A stretch of 29,150 nucleotides of DNA from Hyphomicrobium_A sp964622715 (GCA_964622715.1 CAZURR010000023.1:1-29150), one strand, 5' to 3'. Numbered from the stretch's first letter, positions 1 to 8,337 are shown. Translations and numbers: made by a program. The notes: generated from the sequence alone by a model not told the origin.

Positions 1-33
1 CTCATCGGGCTGGCCACATTGAAACTGCGCTGA
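1..33 (+). CDS. mraY: phospho-MurNAc-pentapeptide transferase, 3' end only
   Basis: The first 33 bases read in frame as LIGLATLKLR followed by TGA. This matches the highly conserved C-terminus of MraY, the membrane enzyme that makes lipid I. The position directly before murD is the standard dcw order (mraY-murD-ftsW). Only the last ten codons are in the window, so the call rests on this short motif plus synteny. A 40-base spacer separates it from murD. Confidence 0.8.
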   Translation, partial: LIGLATLKLR

Positions 34-73
34 TCTGCGACCGGCCTTGAGCGAATTGCGTTAGATTCTGTGG

Positions 74-1498
74 ATGATTCGCATCACAACCTTGGCGGGT
101 AAGTCCGTCGCAGTCTTCGGCCTCGGCACTTCCGGTGTCGCCGCCGCGCAATCCCTTATTGAGGGCGGTGCATTGGTTTCGGCTTGGGACGACAGCGAGG
201 CAAGTCGCACGGCGGCGGCCGCGGCAGACATTCCCATTGTGGATCTCCAAAACGCGAATTGGGCCACCTTCACCGCGCTAGTACTAGCGCCCGGCGTGCC
301 GTTGACCCATCCCGAGCCGCATTGGACGGTGAGAGCGGCGAAGCTCGCTGGGGTCGAGGTGATCGGCGATCTGGAGCTTTTTGCCCGCGAGCGGCGCATT
401 CAACCTTTCGATGTGCCCTTTATCGCCATCACGGGCACCAACGGTAAATCGACGACGACGGCGCTTGTTGCGCACATTGCGCGCGCGGCTGGCCGAGACG
501 TCGAGGTGGGCGGTAATATAGGCACGGCCATGCTGTCGCTTCGGCCATTCGCACCGGGGCGCGACTATGTCGTGGAATGCTCATCCTATCAGATTGATCT
601 GGCGCCAAGCCTCGATGCCACGGTTGGCGTGCTGTTGAACATTACGCCCGATCATCTCGACCGGCACGGGACGATTGACAACTACGCGGCGGTGAAGGCG
701 CGATTGCCGCGAGGTGCGAAGAAAGCAGTCATTAGCGTAGATGATCGTTACTGCCGCGCGATCGCCGACGATTTACGTTCGGGCAATCGCGGTGGCGGTC
801 CGGAAACGATCTTGAGGATTTCCGCGCAGCCGGGCATCGAATGCGAAGTCGGCATTGACGGTACGCACGTTGTATTCAAAGAAAACGGTAGGAATATAGA
901 GATCGCGGACCTCTTCGGCATTGGCTCTCTTCGCGGTGTGCACAACGCGGAGAATGCCTGCGCCGCCGCCGCCGCACTTATGTTGCCTCCCAACCCGTTG
1001 GAGAAAGAACAGATCGCGGCGCATATGAAGAGTTTCCCAGGTCTCGCGCACCGCATGGAAGAACTCGGGACAGTAGGCCGCACGCTCTTTATCAACGATT
1101 CAAAGGCGACAAATGCGGATTCAGCAGAGAAGGCACTGCTGTCGTTTTCCGGCGATATCTATTTGATCCTTGGCGGCCAGGCCAAGGACGGCGGTATCGC
1201 GGGACTTGAGGCGTACTTTCCACGCATTGCGAAGGCCTATCTGATAGGCGAAGCGACGGATGAATTTGCTGCCACGCTTGATGGAAAAGTGCCGTTCGAG
1301 CGCTGCGCCTTGCTTGACATCGCTGTTGCGGCCGCCGCGCGTGACGCTGCCGCGAGTGCCGCGCGGGCACCAGTCGTGCTCCTTTCACCTGCCTGCGCCT
1401 CATTCGATCAATACCGTAACTTTGAGTTACGCGGCGATGCCTTCCGTGACCTCGTTGCCGCGTTGCCGGGCTTTGCACTTAAGACGAGGGCGGTATGA
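74..1498 (+). CDS. murD: UDP-N-acetylmuramoyl-L-alanine--D-glutamate ligase
   Basis: MurD is the cytoplasmic ATP-dependent ligase that adds D-glutamate to UDP-MurNAc-L-Ala. The 474-residue product is of usual length. It has an N-terminal Rossmann-like UDP-binding segment (VAVFGLGTSG near residues 13-22), the Mur-ligase P-loop GTNGKSTTT at about 121-129, the central-domain motif NITPDHLDRHG, and the C-terminal-domain motifs GLAHRMEELG and NDSKATNADSAEKAL, with SPACASFDQYRNFE near the end. The ATG at 74 gives the normal N-terminus. The stop codon overlaps the ftsW start as ATGA (1495-1498), which suggests translational coupling. Identification is secure. Confidence 0.97.
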   Translation: MIRITTLAGKSVAVFGLGTSGVAAAQSLIEGGALVSAWDDSEASRTAAAAADIPIVDLQNANWATFTALVLAPGVPLTHPEPHWTVRAAKLAGVEVIGDLELFARERRIQPFDVPFIAITGTNGKSTTTALVAHIARAAGRDVEVGGNIGTAMLSLRPFAPGRDYVVECSSYQIDLAPSLDATVGVLLNITPDHLDRHGTIDNYAAVKARLPRGAKKAVISVDDRYCRAIADDLRSGNRGGGPETILRISAQPGIECEVGIDGTHVVFKENGRNIEIADLFGIGSLRGVHNAENACAAAAALMLPPNPLEKEQIAAHMKSFPGLAHRMEELGTVGRTLFINDSKATNADSAEKALLSFSGDIYLILGGQAKDGGIAGLEAYFPRIAKAYLIGEATDEFAATLDGKVPFERCALLDIAVAAAARDAAASAARAPVVLLSPACASFDQYRNFELRGDAFRDLVAALPGFALKTRAV

Positions 1499-2673
1499 GG
1501 GTTTCGCGCGCCGATAGAAGCCGGGTTGCCGACTGGTGGTTCACCGTCGACCATGCGCTGTTAGGTGCAATCTTGGCGATCGTCGGCGCGGGATTGGTAT
1601 TTTCACTCGCTGCAAGCCCCGCGATTGCCATCAAGAAGGGCCTGCCGACATTCTACTTTGTCGAGCGGCATGTGATTTTCTCCGCTGCTGGAGTTGTGAT
1701 GATGCTGGCAGTGTCGCTGTGCTCGCCGCTCTCCGTGCGCCGCTTTGCTCTGGCCCTGTTCGTTTCCGCAATAGTTGGCATGATCGCGGTACATTTTTTC
1801 AGCCCCGAGATCCAAGGGGCGCGGCGCTGGTTATCATTCTTCGGACACTCGCTGCAGCCGTCGGAATTCGCCAAGCCCGCGTTCGTCATCCTGTCGGCCT
1901 GGCTCCTTGCCGAAAGTCACAAGCGCAAGGACATGCCGACCATTTTTATCGCCATCTTTCTCGTGGTGATGTTGGCCGGTCTTTTGTTGGCTGAGCCTGA
2001 TGTCGGTCAGATGCTGCTCATCATTGCGGTGTGGGGCTCTCTCTACTTTCTATCCGGGCAGCCGCTGCTCGGCGCTGTGATCGTCGGCATCTGCGGCGCA
2101 CTTGGGTCGGCCTTTGCATATACGACATTCGATCATGTGCGCTTGCGCTTTGACCGGTTTATTTCGCCGACACCCGGCGAAAATTCGCAGGTTGATCGCG
2201 CGATCCAGTCGTTCTCCGAAGGTGGGTTCTTGGGCCGGGGGGCAGGCGAAGGGACGATCAAGACGGTGCTGCCCGACGCGCACACCGACTTCATTTTCGC
2301 GGTGGTAGCCGAGGAATATGGCGTTGTCGCTTGTCTTGTTTTGCTTGGCCTGTTTGCTTTCGTCGTTATGCGTGCCCTCAGGGCCGCGGCGCGGGAGCCC
2401 GATCGCGCAACGCGGCTATCAATTCAGGGACTCGCTCTGCTGTTTGGGCTTCAGGCCTTGATCAATATGGGTGTGAACGTCGGACTTCTGCCGGCCAAAG
2501 GCATTACGCTACCCTTCATTTCGGCGGGCGGCTCCTCGATGATTGCGGTCTCGATCACGCTTGGCATGCTGCTCGCATTAACGCGGCATCGCCCCGACCC
2601 TGCGCGCCTCAAGAAGCCACGATTGGGACCTACGGTGTCCGATCTACAGCACATGGGTCCAATACGAAAGTGA
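1495..2673 (+). CDS. ftsW: SEDS peptidoglycan glycosyltransferase, division type
   Basis: FtsW is the septal SEDS-family polymerase that builds glycan strands from lipid II together with a class B PBP. The 392-residue product is strongly hydrophobic with many membrane segments. It carries SEDS signatures: LQPSEFAKPAFVI, LLAEPDVGQ, SFSEGGFLGRGAGEGTIK, the HTDFIFAVVAEEYG loop that contains the acidic residue essential in this family, and GITLPFISAGGSS near the C-terminus. It starts inside murD's stop (ATGA) and its own TGA overlaps the murG GTG (GTGA). Its place between murD and murG identifies FtsW rather than RodA. Confidence 0.96.
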   Translation: MRVSRADRSRVADWWFTVDHALLGAILAIVGAGLVFSLAASPAIAIKKGLPTFYFVERHVIFSAAGVVMMLAVSLCSPLSVRRFALALFVSAIVGMIAVHFFSPEIQGARRWLSFFGHSLQPSEFAKPAFVILSAWLLAESHKRKDMPTIFIAIFLVVMLAGLLLAEPDVGQMLLIIAVWGSLYFLSGQPLLGAVIVGICGALGSAFAYTTFDHVRLRFDRFISPTPGENSQVDRAIQSFSEGGFLGRGAGEGTIKTVLPDAHTDFIFAVVAEEYGVVACLVLLGLFAFVVMRALRAAAREPDRATRLSIQGLALLFGLQALINMGVNVGLLPAKGITLPFISAGGSSMIAVSITLGMLLALTRHRPDPARLKKPRLGPTVSDLQHMGPIRK

Positions 2674-3785
2674 CTAACGTGGAGACATCGGTCTTGCTCG
2701 CGGCGGGCGGCACGGGCGGGCACCTGTTTCCCGCGCAGGCGCTTGCCGAGGAGCTGGTACGCCGTGGCCGAACTCTGGATCTCGTTACTGACATGCGTGG
2801 AGACCGGTATGGAACCGGCTTTCCGGCACGAAATGTATATCAAGTGCCGTCCGCGACGCTTGCTGACCGGTCACCGCTGAATACGGCGTACGCGGCGTGG
2901 ATGCTCGGGCGCGGGTTTGTGGCGGCTAACAGCCTTCTTGGCAAGATCAGACCCAACGCCGTGATCGGCTTTGGTGGCTATCCGACGTTTATGCCGCTTT
3001 TGGCTGCGAGCTTGCGTGGAATTCCAACCGCTTTGCATGAGCAGAATGCCGTTTTGGGGCGCGCCAATCGCATGCTGGCTAAGCGCGTTACAGGCATTGC
3101 CACATCGTTTGAGTCGACGAAATATTTGGGCGACGAACTAGCTGCGAAGGTGCGCTTGACCGGAAACCCAGTTCGCTCAGCCGTAATTGATTTTGCAACC
3201 CGGCCCTATTGGGCGTCCCGCAGGGACGGTGAAATCGAGTTGCTGGTTTTCGGTGGCAGCCAAGGAGCGCGCTTCTTTTCCGAGACAGTTCCGACTGCAC
3301 TGGCACTGCTTCCCGCGGATCTGCGTCGCCGCCTTCGTGTTGTGCAGCAAGCGCGTGAGGAAGACGTGGACCGTGTCGTTGGCGCCTACAACGCAACTGG
3401 CATTTCCGCCGATGTTTCCCCATTCTTTCGCGATATGCCCCGGCAGATTGCCAGCGCCCACCTCGTCATTGCGCGCTCCGGGGCTTCGACGATAGCTGAG
3501 CTAACGGTCATCGGACGCCCGTCGATCCTGGTTCCGTTGCCCCACGCGCTGGACAATGATCAGCTGCAGAATGCCACGAGGCTTGCAGAATCGGGCGCGG
3601 CTTGGTGTATCGAACAGAAAGATCTTTCGCCGGAGCGTCTCGGGCGTGAATTAGAGGCTCTGCTCGCGGATTCAGGTAAACTTGCCGCAGCGGCCACAGT
3701 TGCAAAGAGTCTGGGAAGGCCCGATGCGGTGGTGCGGCTGGCCGACCTTGTGGAAGAGCTGATAGTGAGGTGGCGCAATAGCTGA
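2670..3785 (+). CDS. murG: UDP-GlcNAc:undecaprenyl-PP-MurNAc-pentapeptide GlcNAc transferase
   Basis: MurG makes lipid II from lipid I at the inner face of the cytoplasmic membrane. The reading frame is open well upstream inside ftsW. I place the start at GTG 2670, which overlaps ftsW's stop as GTGA and puts the glycine-rich lipid I loop GGTGGH at residues 13-18, as in other MurG proteins; GTG 2679 is an in-frame alternative. Further signatures are GFGGYP, HEQNAVLGRANRML, VFGGSQGARF and the donor-binding ARSGASTIAEL with PLPHALDNDQ. The product is 371 residues, normal length. A 78-base spacer with a purine-rich ribosome binding site leads to murC. Confidence 0.96.
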   Translation: MTNVETSVLLAAGGTGGHLFPAQALAEELVRRGRTLDLVTDMRGDRYGTGFPARNVYQVPSATLADRSPLNTAYAAWMLGRGFVAANSLLGKIRPNAVIGFGGYPTFMPLLAASLRGIPTALHEQNAVLGRANRMLAKRVTGIATSFESTKYLGDELAAKVRLTGNPVRSAVIDFATRPYWASRRDGEIELLVFGGSQGARFFSETVPTALALLPADLRRRLRVVQQAREEDVDRVVGAYNATGISADVSPFFRDMPRQIASAHLVIARSGASTIAELTVIGRPSILVPLPHALDNDQLQNATRLAESGAAWCIEQKDLSPERLGRELEALLADSGKLAAAATVAKSLGRPDAVVRLADLVEELIVRWRNS

Positions 3786-3863
3786 ATGCAGCTGCCGCCA
3801 TGAGCGAGCCACGAAGCTGTTGGCTTTAGTCTGCAGCAAAAGAGGAGCAGGGGAACAACGGCC

Positions 3864-5303
3864 ATGCAGATGCCCCGCGAGATCGGGACTTTCCATATCA
3901 TCGGCATTGGCGGCATCGGGATGAGCGCCATTGCCGAGATCCTGCTGGAGAAGGGCTATTCGGTCCAGGGCAGTGATCGAAAGGATAGCGCCAACGTGCG
4001 CCGCCTGCGCGCCAACGGCGTCCGCGTCTTCATTGGGCACGATCTGGTCAATCTCGTCGGCGCGCGCTTAGTCGTGATCTCGAGCGCGATCAAGAGCGAC
4101 AATCCGGAGCTGGAAGCAGCGCGAGCGAAGGGTCTGCCCGTCATCCGTCGCGCCGAGATGCTGGCCGAGTTGATGCGGCTCTATTCCACAGTCTCAGTCA
4201 CCGGCACGCACGGCAAGACGACGACGACATCACTCATCGCCCACATCTTTGCAGAAAGCGGGGCCGATCCCACGGTCATCTCCGGCGGCATAATCAACGA
4301 TTGGGGCTCGAATGCGCGCCTCGGCAACGGCCCCTGGATGATCGTGGAGGCGGACGAGTCTGACGGGACGTTCGTACGGCTACCGACCCAGATCGGTATC
4401 GTGACCAACATCGATCCCGAGCACCTCGATCACTTCAAGACGATCGAAAATATGCACCGGGAGTTCGAGACGTTCCTGTGCAACATACCATTCTATGGGC
4501 TTGCTCTGGCGTGCATCGATCATCCAGTGGTGCGCGACATGGTGGAACGGTTGAAGCTGCGCCGCGACGGGCGGCGGCTCCTCACGTATGGCACATCGCA
4601 GGGTGCCGACCTTATGCTCCAAGGGTTGCGGTATGAGGGACGTCGCATCTTGATCGACGCCGTGCTTGGCCAGCGCGTGCGCGGTGGTGAGCGGACGATC
4701 CGCGGCTGGACGATCCCGCTCCCCGGAGAGCACAATGCGCTCAATGTGCTCGCTGCGATCGCGGCTGCGAGTGAGGCCGGCATTTCCGATGAGGCGATCC
4801 ACAGAAGCCTCGCTAACTTCACAGGCGTTAAGCGGCGTTACGAGCTGGCCGGCACCTGGAACGGTGCGGCAATCTACGACGACTATGCCCATCACCCGGC
4901 GGAAATTAGCGCCGTTCTGGGCGCTGCGCGGAGCAGCGCTCGCGGCCGCCTGATCGCTGTCTTCGAGCCGCACCGCTATACACGTGTGCGCGATCTCTTT
5001 GGCGATTTCTGCGCGAGCTTCGGAGTTGCGGACAGCGTCATTGTCGCGCCGCTCTATACGGCCGGCGAGCAGCCGATCGATGGCATCGATCAGCACACGT
5101 TGGCCGAGGGCATTCGAAGAACCGGGCATCCAGCGGTTATCGCGATCGACAGTCCGCGAGATCTCGTGCCGCTATTGCGCCGCAGCGTACGTCCCGGCGA
5201 TTGTGTTGTTTGTCTTGGCGCTGGGGTATCGACAGAATGGGCGCATGGGCTGCCCGAATGGCTCGGAGCAGAAGAGCCGCGTCGTGCCGGAGGCGCGCTA
5301 TGA
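3864..5303 (+). CDS. murC: UDP-N-acetylmuramate--L-alanine ligase
   Basis: MurC adds the first stem amino acid, L-alanine, to UDP-MurNAc. The 479-residue product has an N-terminal dinucleotide-like fold (FHIIGIGGIGMS at about 10-21), the P-loop GTHGKTTTT at about 114-122, EADESDGTF, NIDPEHLDHF, a C-terminal-domain YDDYAHHPAEI and FEPHRYTR. The ATG at 3864 follows a GAGGAG-type ribosome binding site about 15-20 bases upstream. The last codons, encoding RRAGGAL, form part of the first unit of a 26-base tandem repeat, and the stop overlaps an ATG (5300-5303). The gene itself is complete before the assembly gap. Confidence 0.96.
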   Translation: MQMPREIGTFHIIGIGGIGMSAIAEILLEKGYSVQGSDRKDSANVRRLRANGVRVFIGHDLVNLVGARLVVISSAIKSDNPELEAARAKGLPVIRRAEMLAELMRLYSTVSVTGTHGKTTTTSLIAHIFAESGADPTVISGGIINDWGSNARLGNGPWMIVEADESDGTFVRLPTQIGIVTNIDPEHLDHFKTIENMHREFETFLCNIPFYGLALACIDHPVVRDMVERLKLRRDGRRLLTYGTSQGADLMLQGLRYEGRRILIDAVLGQRVRGGERTIRGWTIPLPGEHNALNVLAAIAAASEAGISDEAIHRSLANFTGVKRRYELAGTWNGAAIYDDYAHHPAEISAVLGAARSSARGRLIAVFEPHRYTRVRDLFGDFCASFGVADSVIVAPLYTAGEQPIDGIDQHTLAEGIRRTGHPAVIAIDSPRDLVPLLRRSVRPGDCVVCLGAGVSTEWAHGLPEWLGAEEPRRAGGAL

Positions 5304-5337
5304 GAAGGTGTGCCGGAGGCGCGCTATGAGAAGGTGT
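5284..5337 (+). repeat. 26-bp tandem repeat, left side of gap (two copies)
   Basis: Copies occupy 5284-5309 and 5310-5335; a third begins (GT) and runs into Ns. Each unit contains GGAGG (5289-5293 in copy 1), six bases, then ATG (5300), so it looks like a complete ribosome binding site and start. The ATG opens a nine-residue frame, MRRCAGGAL, whose TGA (5327-5329) overlaps the next copy's ATG as ATGA. Copy 1 overlaps the end of murC, which has the similar ending RRAGGAL. The array therefore looks like tandem duplication of the murC/murB junction. Confidence 0.9.
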
Positions 5338-5437
5338 NNNNNNNNNNNNNNNNNNNNNNNNNNNNNNNNNNNNNNNNNNNNNNNNNNNNNNNNNNNNNNN
5401 NNNNNNNNNNNNNNNNNNNNNNNNNNNNNNNNNNNNN
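5338..5437. other. assembly gap, 100 Ns
   Basis: Exactly 100 Ns, the conventional filler for a gap of unknown size. The 55 bases to the left (5283-5337) are identical to the 55 bases to the right (5438-5492), including the C that precedes the first repeat unit. This is what overlapping contig ends look like, so the true gap is probably zero or negative, or differs only in the number of repeat units. Confidence 0.95.
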
Positions 5438-5438
5438 C

Positions 5439-5490
5439 GTGCCGGAGGCGCGCTATGAGAAGGTGTGCCGGAGGCGCGCTATGAGAAGGT
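5439..5490 (+). repeat. 26-bp tandem repeat, right side of gap (two copies plus diverged third)
   Basis: Copies lie at 5439-5464 and 5465-5490 and are identical to those left of the gap. A third copy starts at 5491, matches for 13 bases and then diverges into murB's own start (GGAGG at 5496-5500, GTG at 5507). The ATG of the last full copy (5481) opens a frame reading MRRCAGGAP, which stops at TGA 5508-5510 and overlaps murB's GTG as GTGA. The copies may be the same physical bases as those left of the gap. Confidence 0.9.
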
Positions 5491-5495
5491 GTGCC

Positions 5496-5509
5496 GGAGG
5501 CGCTCCGTG
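5496..5509 (+). promoter_or_regulatory. murB ribosome binding site and GTG start
   Basis: GGAGG at 5496-5500, six bases, then GTG at 5507. Every repeat unit has the same spacing (GGAGG, six bases, ATG). The reading frame of murB stays open upstream through the repeat to GTG 5465, so an annotation program might choose a longer start. The perfect Shine-Dalgarno supports 5507. Confidence 0.75.
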
Positions 5510-6472
5510 ACTTTTCCCGACATCACTGCGGACCTAAAAGAGAAGCTGCCCAATCTTAAGGGCCGGCTCGCCGCCAATGCACTGCTGTCCGACATCACGT
5601 GGTTTCGCGTTGGCGGCCCGGCACAAGTGCTGTTCTCGCCGGCGGACGAAGCCGATCTTGCCTACCTACTCAAGGGAGCCCCACGCGACGTGCCCGTGAC
5701 AGTCGTGGGCCTCGGCTCCAATCTTCTGGTGCGCGATGGTGGCCTGCCTGGCATCGTTATTCGTTTGGGACGTGGCTTTGCCGGTGCGAGTGCCGAGCCG
5801 GGCAGCCGGGTCCGCGCTGGCACTGCAATGCCAGACGTTAAAGTTGCGCGCGCGGCCGCCGAGGCCGGAATTGCGGGCCTTGCGTTCTACAGGGGCATTC
5901 CTGGCTCAATCGGCGGGGCGTTGCGCATGAACGCTGGTGCTCACGGGACTGAGACCAAGGATGTTCTCATCGAAGCGCGTGCCGTTGATCGCCAGGGCAA
6001 CATTCACACACTCTCGCTTGCTGACATGGGCTTTAGCTATCGCCATTCGAGCGTGCCCCAAGACTTCATCCTGACGCAGGCGCTTTTCCAAGGAACGCCA
6101 GGCGATCCGGAAAAAATATTGCGCGAGATGGAGGATGTCGCTGACTACCGCGAGAAAAATCAGCCCATTCGCGAGCGCACTGGCGGCTCGACTTTCAAGA
6201 ATCCACCCGACGCTAGCGCTTGGAAGCTCGTCGAAGATGCCGGATGCCGTGGCCTACGCGTGGGCGGCGCCAAGGTATCGGACATGCACTGCAACTTTCT
6301 CATCAATGAAGGTGGCGCCACCGCCGAGGACATCGAGCAGCTGGGGGAAACCGTGCGTGCGCGTGTCAAGTCGAAGTCGGGTATTACTTTGCAGTGGGAG
6401 ATCGTTCGCATCGGGCTACCCAAGCCCGGGCGCCCAACGGGCGAAGCGCTGGCAGAGGTCGCGTTCTCATGA
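5507..6472 (+). CDS. murB: UDP-N-acetylenolpyruvoylglucosamine reductase
   Basis: MurB is the FAD-dependent, NADPH-using cytoplasmic reductase that converts UDP-GlcNAc-enolpyruvate to UDP-MurNAc. From GTG 5507 the product is 321 residues. It shows NTWFRVGG-like DITWFRVGGPA, the FAD-binding stretch VTVVGLGSNLLVRDGG, the substrate-binding segment GIPGSIGGALRMNAGAHG, YRHSS, and the catalytic-serine motif GGSTFKNP followed by AWKLVEDAGCRG. This is the type found in alphaproteobacteria. The stop overlaps the ddl start as ATGA. Its translation start lies in the diverged last unit of the 26-base repeat, so expression could depend on repeat number. Confidence 0.95.
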   Translation: MTFPDITADLKEKLPNLKGRLAANALLSDITWFRVGGPAQVLFSPADEADLAYLLKGAPRDVPVTVVGLGSNLLVRDGGLPGIVIRLGRGFAGASAEPGSRVRAGTAMPDVKVARAAAEAGIAGLAFYRGIPGSIGGALRMNAGAHGTETKDVLIEARAVDRQGNIHTLSLADMGFSYRHSSVPQDFILTQALFQGTPGDPEKILREMEDVADYREKNQPIRERTGGSTFKNPPDASAWKLVEDAGCRGLRVGGAKVSDMHCNFLINEGGATAEDIEQLGETVRARVKSKSGITLQWEIVRIGLPKPGRPTGEALAEVAFS

Positions 6473-7410
6473 TCGGGGAAGCGCCGCCGCGCACCCGCGA
6501 CCATGTCGCTGTGCTCATGGGCGGCTGGTCCGCGGAGCGCGAGATCAGCCTCAGTTCCGGAAAAGCTGTCGCAGCCGCGTTGCAGGGCGAGGGCTATCGC
6601 GTCTCAACGATCGATGTGGATCGCGACGTTGCTGCAAGGCTTGCGCGGGCGAAGCCAGACGTTTGCTTTAATGCATTGCATGGCCGTTTTGGCGAGGACG
6701 GCTGCATCCAAGGCGTTCTGGAATGCCTCGCCATTCCCTATACGCACTCCGGCGTGCTCGCCTCCTCCCTTGCCATGCACAAGGAGCGGGCGAAGGATGT
6801 CATGCGCCCGGCAGGTGTGCCGGTGGCGGACGCCGCGGTCGTGACACGCAAAGAGGCGTTGAGGCGCCATGCCATAGCGCCACCCTATGTCGTCAAGCCT
6901 CTCGCGGAAGGCTCCAGCGTCGGTGTCGTCATCGTCGGCGAGGGCGCCAATGGGCCGCCCAAACTGGTTGCGGAGGGCGGCGGTCTTGAGGAGTTGGTAA
7001 TGGTCGAGCGCTACATTCCAGGGCGCGAACTCACCTGTGCAGTGATCGGCGACTTTGTCACCGAGGTGATTGAAATCGTGCCCCTCAAGGGGCTCGCCTT
7101 CTACGATTACGAGGCAAAATACTCACCCGGAGGATCGCAACACGTCCTGCCGGCGGTTCTTTCACCGGATGTTTACGAGTTGGTCAGGAAATACACGGTT
7201 AATGCTTATTCAGCGCTCGGTTGCCGAGGTGTGGCGCGGGCAGATTTTCGTTTCGACGAAGCCGCGGCGGGCGATCTCATTTGTCTGGAGATTAATACCC
7301 AGCCCGGCATGACTGAGACTTCGCTGGTGCCGGAGATGGCAGCATATGCGGGCTGGTCATTTGGCGAGCTCGCGCGTTGGATGGTTGAGGACGCGAGTTG
7401 CAACAGGTAG
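6469..7410 (+). CDS. ddl: D-alanine--D-alanine ligase
   Basis: Ddl makes the D-Ala-D-Ala dipeptide that MurF attaches to the peptidoglycan stem. The ATG at 6469 overlaps murB's stop (ATGA) and gives 313 residues, normal for the family; the frame is open further upstream inside murB. ATP-grasp features visible are VLMGGWSAEREISLSSG at the N-terminus, NALHGRFGEDG, YTHSGVLASSLAMHK, VVKPLAEGSSVGVV, and the metal/ATP-binding C-terminal motif LEINTQPGMTETSLVPEMA. The 3' end overlaps the likely ftsQ TTG start by 13 bases. Confidence 0.95.
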   Translation: MIGEAPPRTRDHVAVLMGGWSAEREISLSSGKAVAAALQGEGYRVSTIDVDRDVAARLARAKPDVCFNALHGRFGEDGCIQGVLECLAIPYTHSGVLASSLAMHKERAKDVMRPAGVPVADAAVVTRKEALRRHAIAPPYVVKPLAEGSSVGVVIVGEGANGPPKLVAEGGGLEELVMVERYIPGRELTCAVIGDFVTEVIEIVPLKGLAFYDYEAKYSPGGSQHVLPAVLSPDVYELVRKYTVNAYSALGCRGVARADFRFDEAAAGDLICLEINTQPGMTETSLVPEMAAYAGWSFGELARWMVEDASCNR

Positions 7411-8327
7411 CGGTCGGTGCTGATTATCAAGAGCGGGCGCAAGCCACGCTGCAACCTAGACTAACCTTAAACAACAACCTCCCTCCAATCTCCTCCAAAA
7501 GCTTTGCAACTGGCGGCGCCAGGATGCGGCGTCCAATATCGCGCCGCCGGCGCTCCTTTGGACGCAAGCTAGGCTTCATCGTCTTCGCAGGGCTATCGGG
7601 CGCATTTGCGTTCAGCGTTTTGACCGACGGCGGCAAGCACATTAGTCGGGTCGCGCCGTTTCTCCCAGAGACCGACGAAGTTCTCTATTGGACGGGGCTG
7701 CGGATTGATCAGGTGGCGGTGAGCGGACAGCGCTTCACGCCGGATGTCGATATTTTCGACGCGCTCGATTTGTCCAACGTCCGCTCGCTGCTGAGCTTCG
7801 ACAGCCGTGCCGGCCGCGAAAGGATCGAGCGGTTACCATGGATCGCAACAGCTACGATCAGCCGTATTTTTCCAGGATCCCTTGAGGTTCATGTGACGGA
7901 ACGCAAGCCCGCTGCGCTGTGGCTTCGCGACAAGCGAGAATATCTCATAGACGCAACGGGGCGTGTGCTCAGCGCAGTGAGGCCCGGCACACACCGCGGG
8001 CTGCCGCGGGTGGCAGGAGAAGGTGCGGCGAGCGAAGCCAAAGCGTTGTTTGATCTCGTGGCGCGCTACCCCACCGTTGCGCAACGCTTTGTTATGGCAG
8101 AGCGCGTCGGTGACCGCCGTTGGACGTTGCTTTTGAAAAACGGCGTGACAGTTCACCTTGGGGCGGATCGGGAGGCGGTCGCGTTTGAGGCGCTGTCATC
8201 GGTTGCAGATCTCGGCAAGCTGCTCTCCGCCCGCAATGTGATCGTCGACTTACGCAGTCGCAGGCGCATCACCGTGCGTCCCGACACGCATGGTCTAACT
8301 ACAACAACCCCCACCCAATCGAGTTGA
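7398..8327 (+). CDS. ftsQ: cell division protein FtsQ (POTRA domain)
   Basis: FtsQ is a bitopic inner-membrane protein linking the early divisome to the FtsB/L complex and FtsW/FtsI. A basic cytoplasmic tail (RRPISRRRRSFGRK) precedes one membrane segment (LGFIVFAGLSGAFAFSVL), then a POTRA domain (IDQVAVSGQRF through LEVHVTERKPAALW) and the periplasmic FtsQ domain. The start is uncertain. TTG 7398 has GAGG seven bases upstream and gives 309 residues. ATG 7524 gives 267 residues with a typical short tail but no clear ribosome binding site. The 115 bases between them have less coding-like composition than the rest. Confidence 0.9.
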   Translation: MQQVAVGADYQERAQATLQPRLTLNNNLPPISSKSFATGGARMRRPISRRRRSFGRKLGFIVFAGLSGAFAFSVLTDGGKHISRVAPFLPETDEVLYWTGLRIDQVAVSGQRFTPDVDIFDALDLSNVRSLLSFDSRAGRERIERLPWIATATISRIFPGSLEVHVTERKPAALWLRDKREYLIDATGRVLSAVRPGTHRGLPRVAGEGAASEAKALFDLVARYPTVAQRFVMAERVGDRRWTLLLKNGVTVHLGADREAVAFEALSSVADLGKLLSARNVIVDLRSRRRITVRPDTHGLTTTTPTQSS

Positions 8328-8337
8328 GGTCTTTGAA

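Noticed and set aside
4380..5129. Long minus-strand open frame (249 codons) opposite murC
   Set aside because: It lies wholly inside murC, has no recognisable domain and follows the codon pattern of the opposite strand.
5300..5329. Nine-residue mini-frame (MRRCAGGAL) as a real peptide gene
   Set aside because: It has a perfect ribosome binding site but is explained by duplication of the murC/murB junction. I report it as part of the repeat, not as a coding gene.
5284..5490. CRISPR-like repeat array
   Set aside because: The 26-base units are directly adjacent with no spacers and contain translation signals.
7455..7500. CtrA-binding site near the ftsQ start
   Set aside because: TTAA-like and TAACC-like pieces occur, but not the TTAA-N7-TTAA arrangement.
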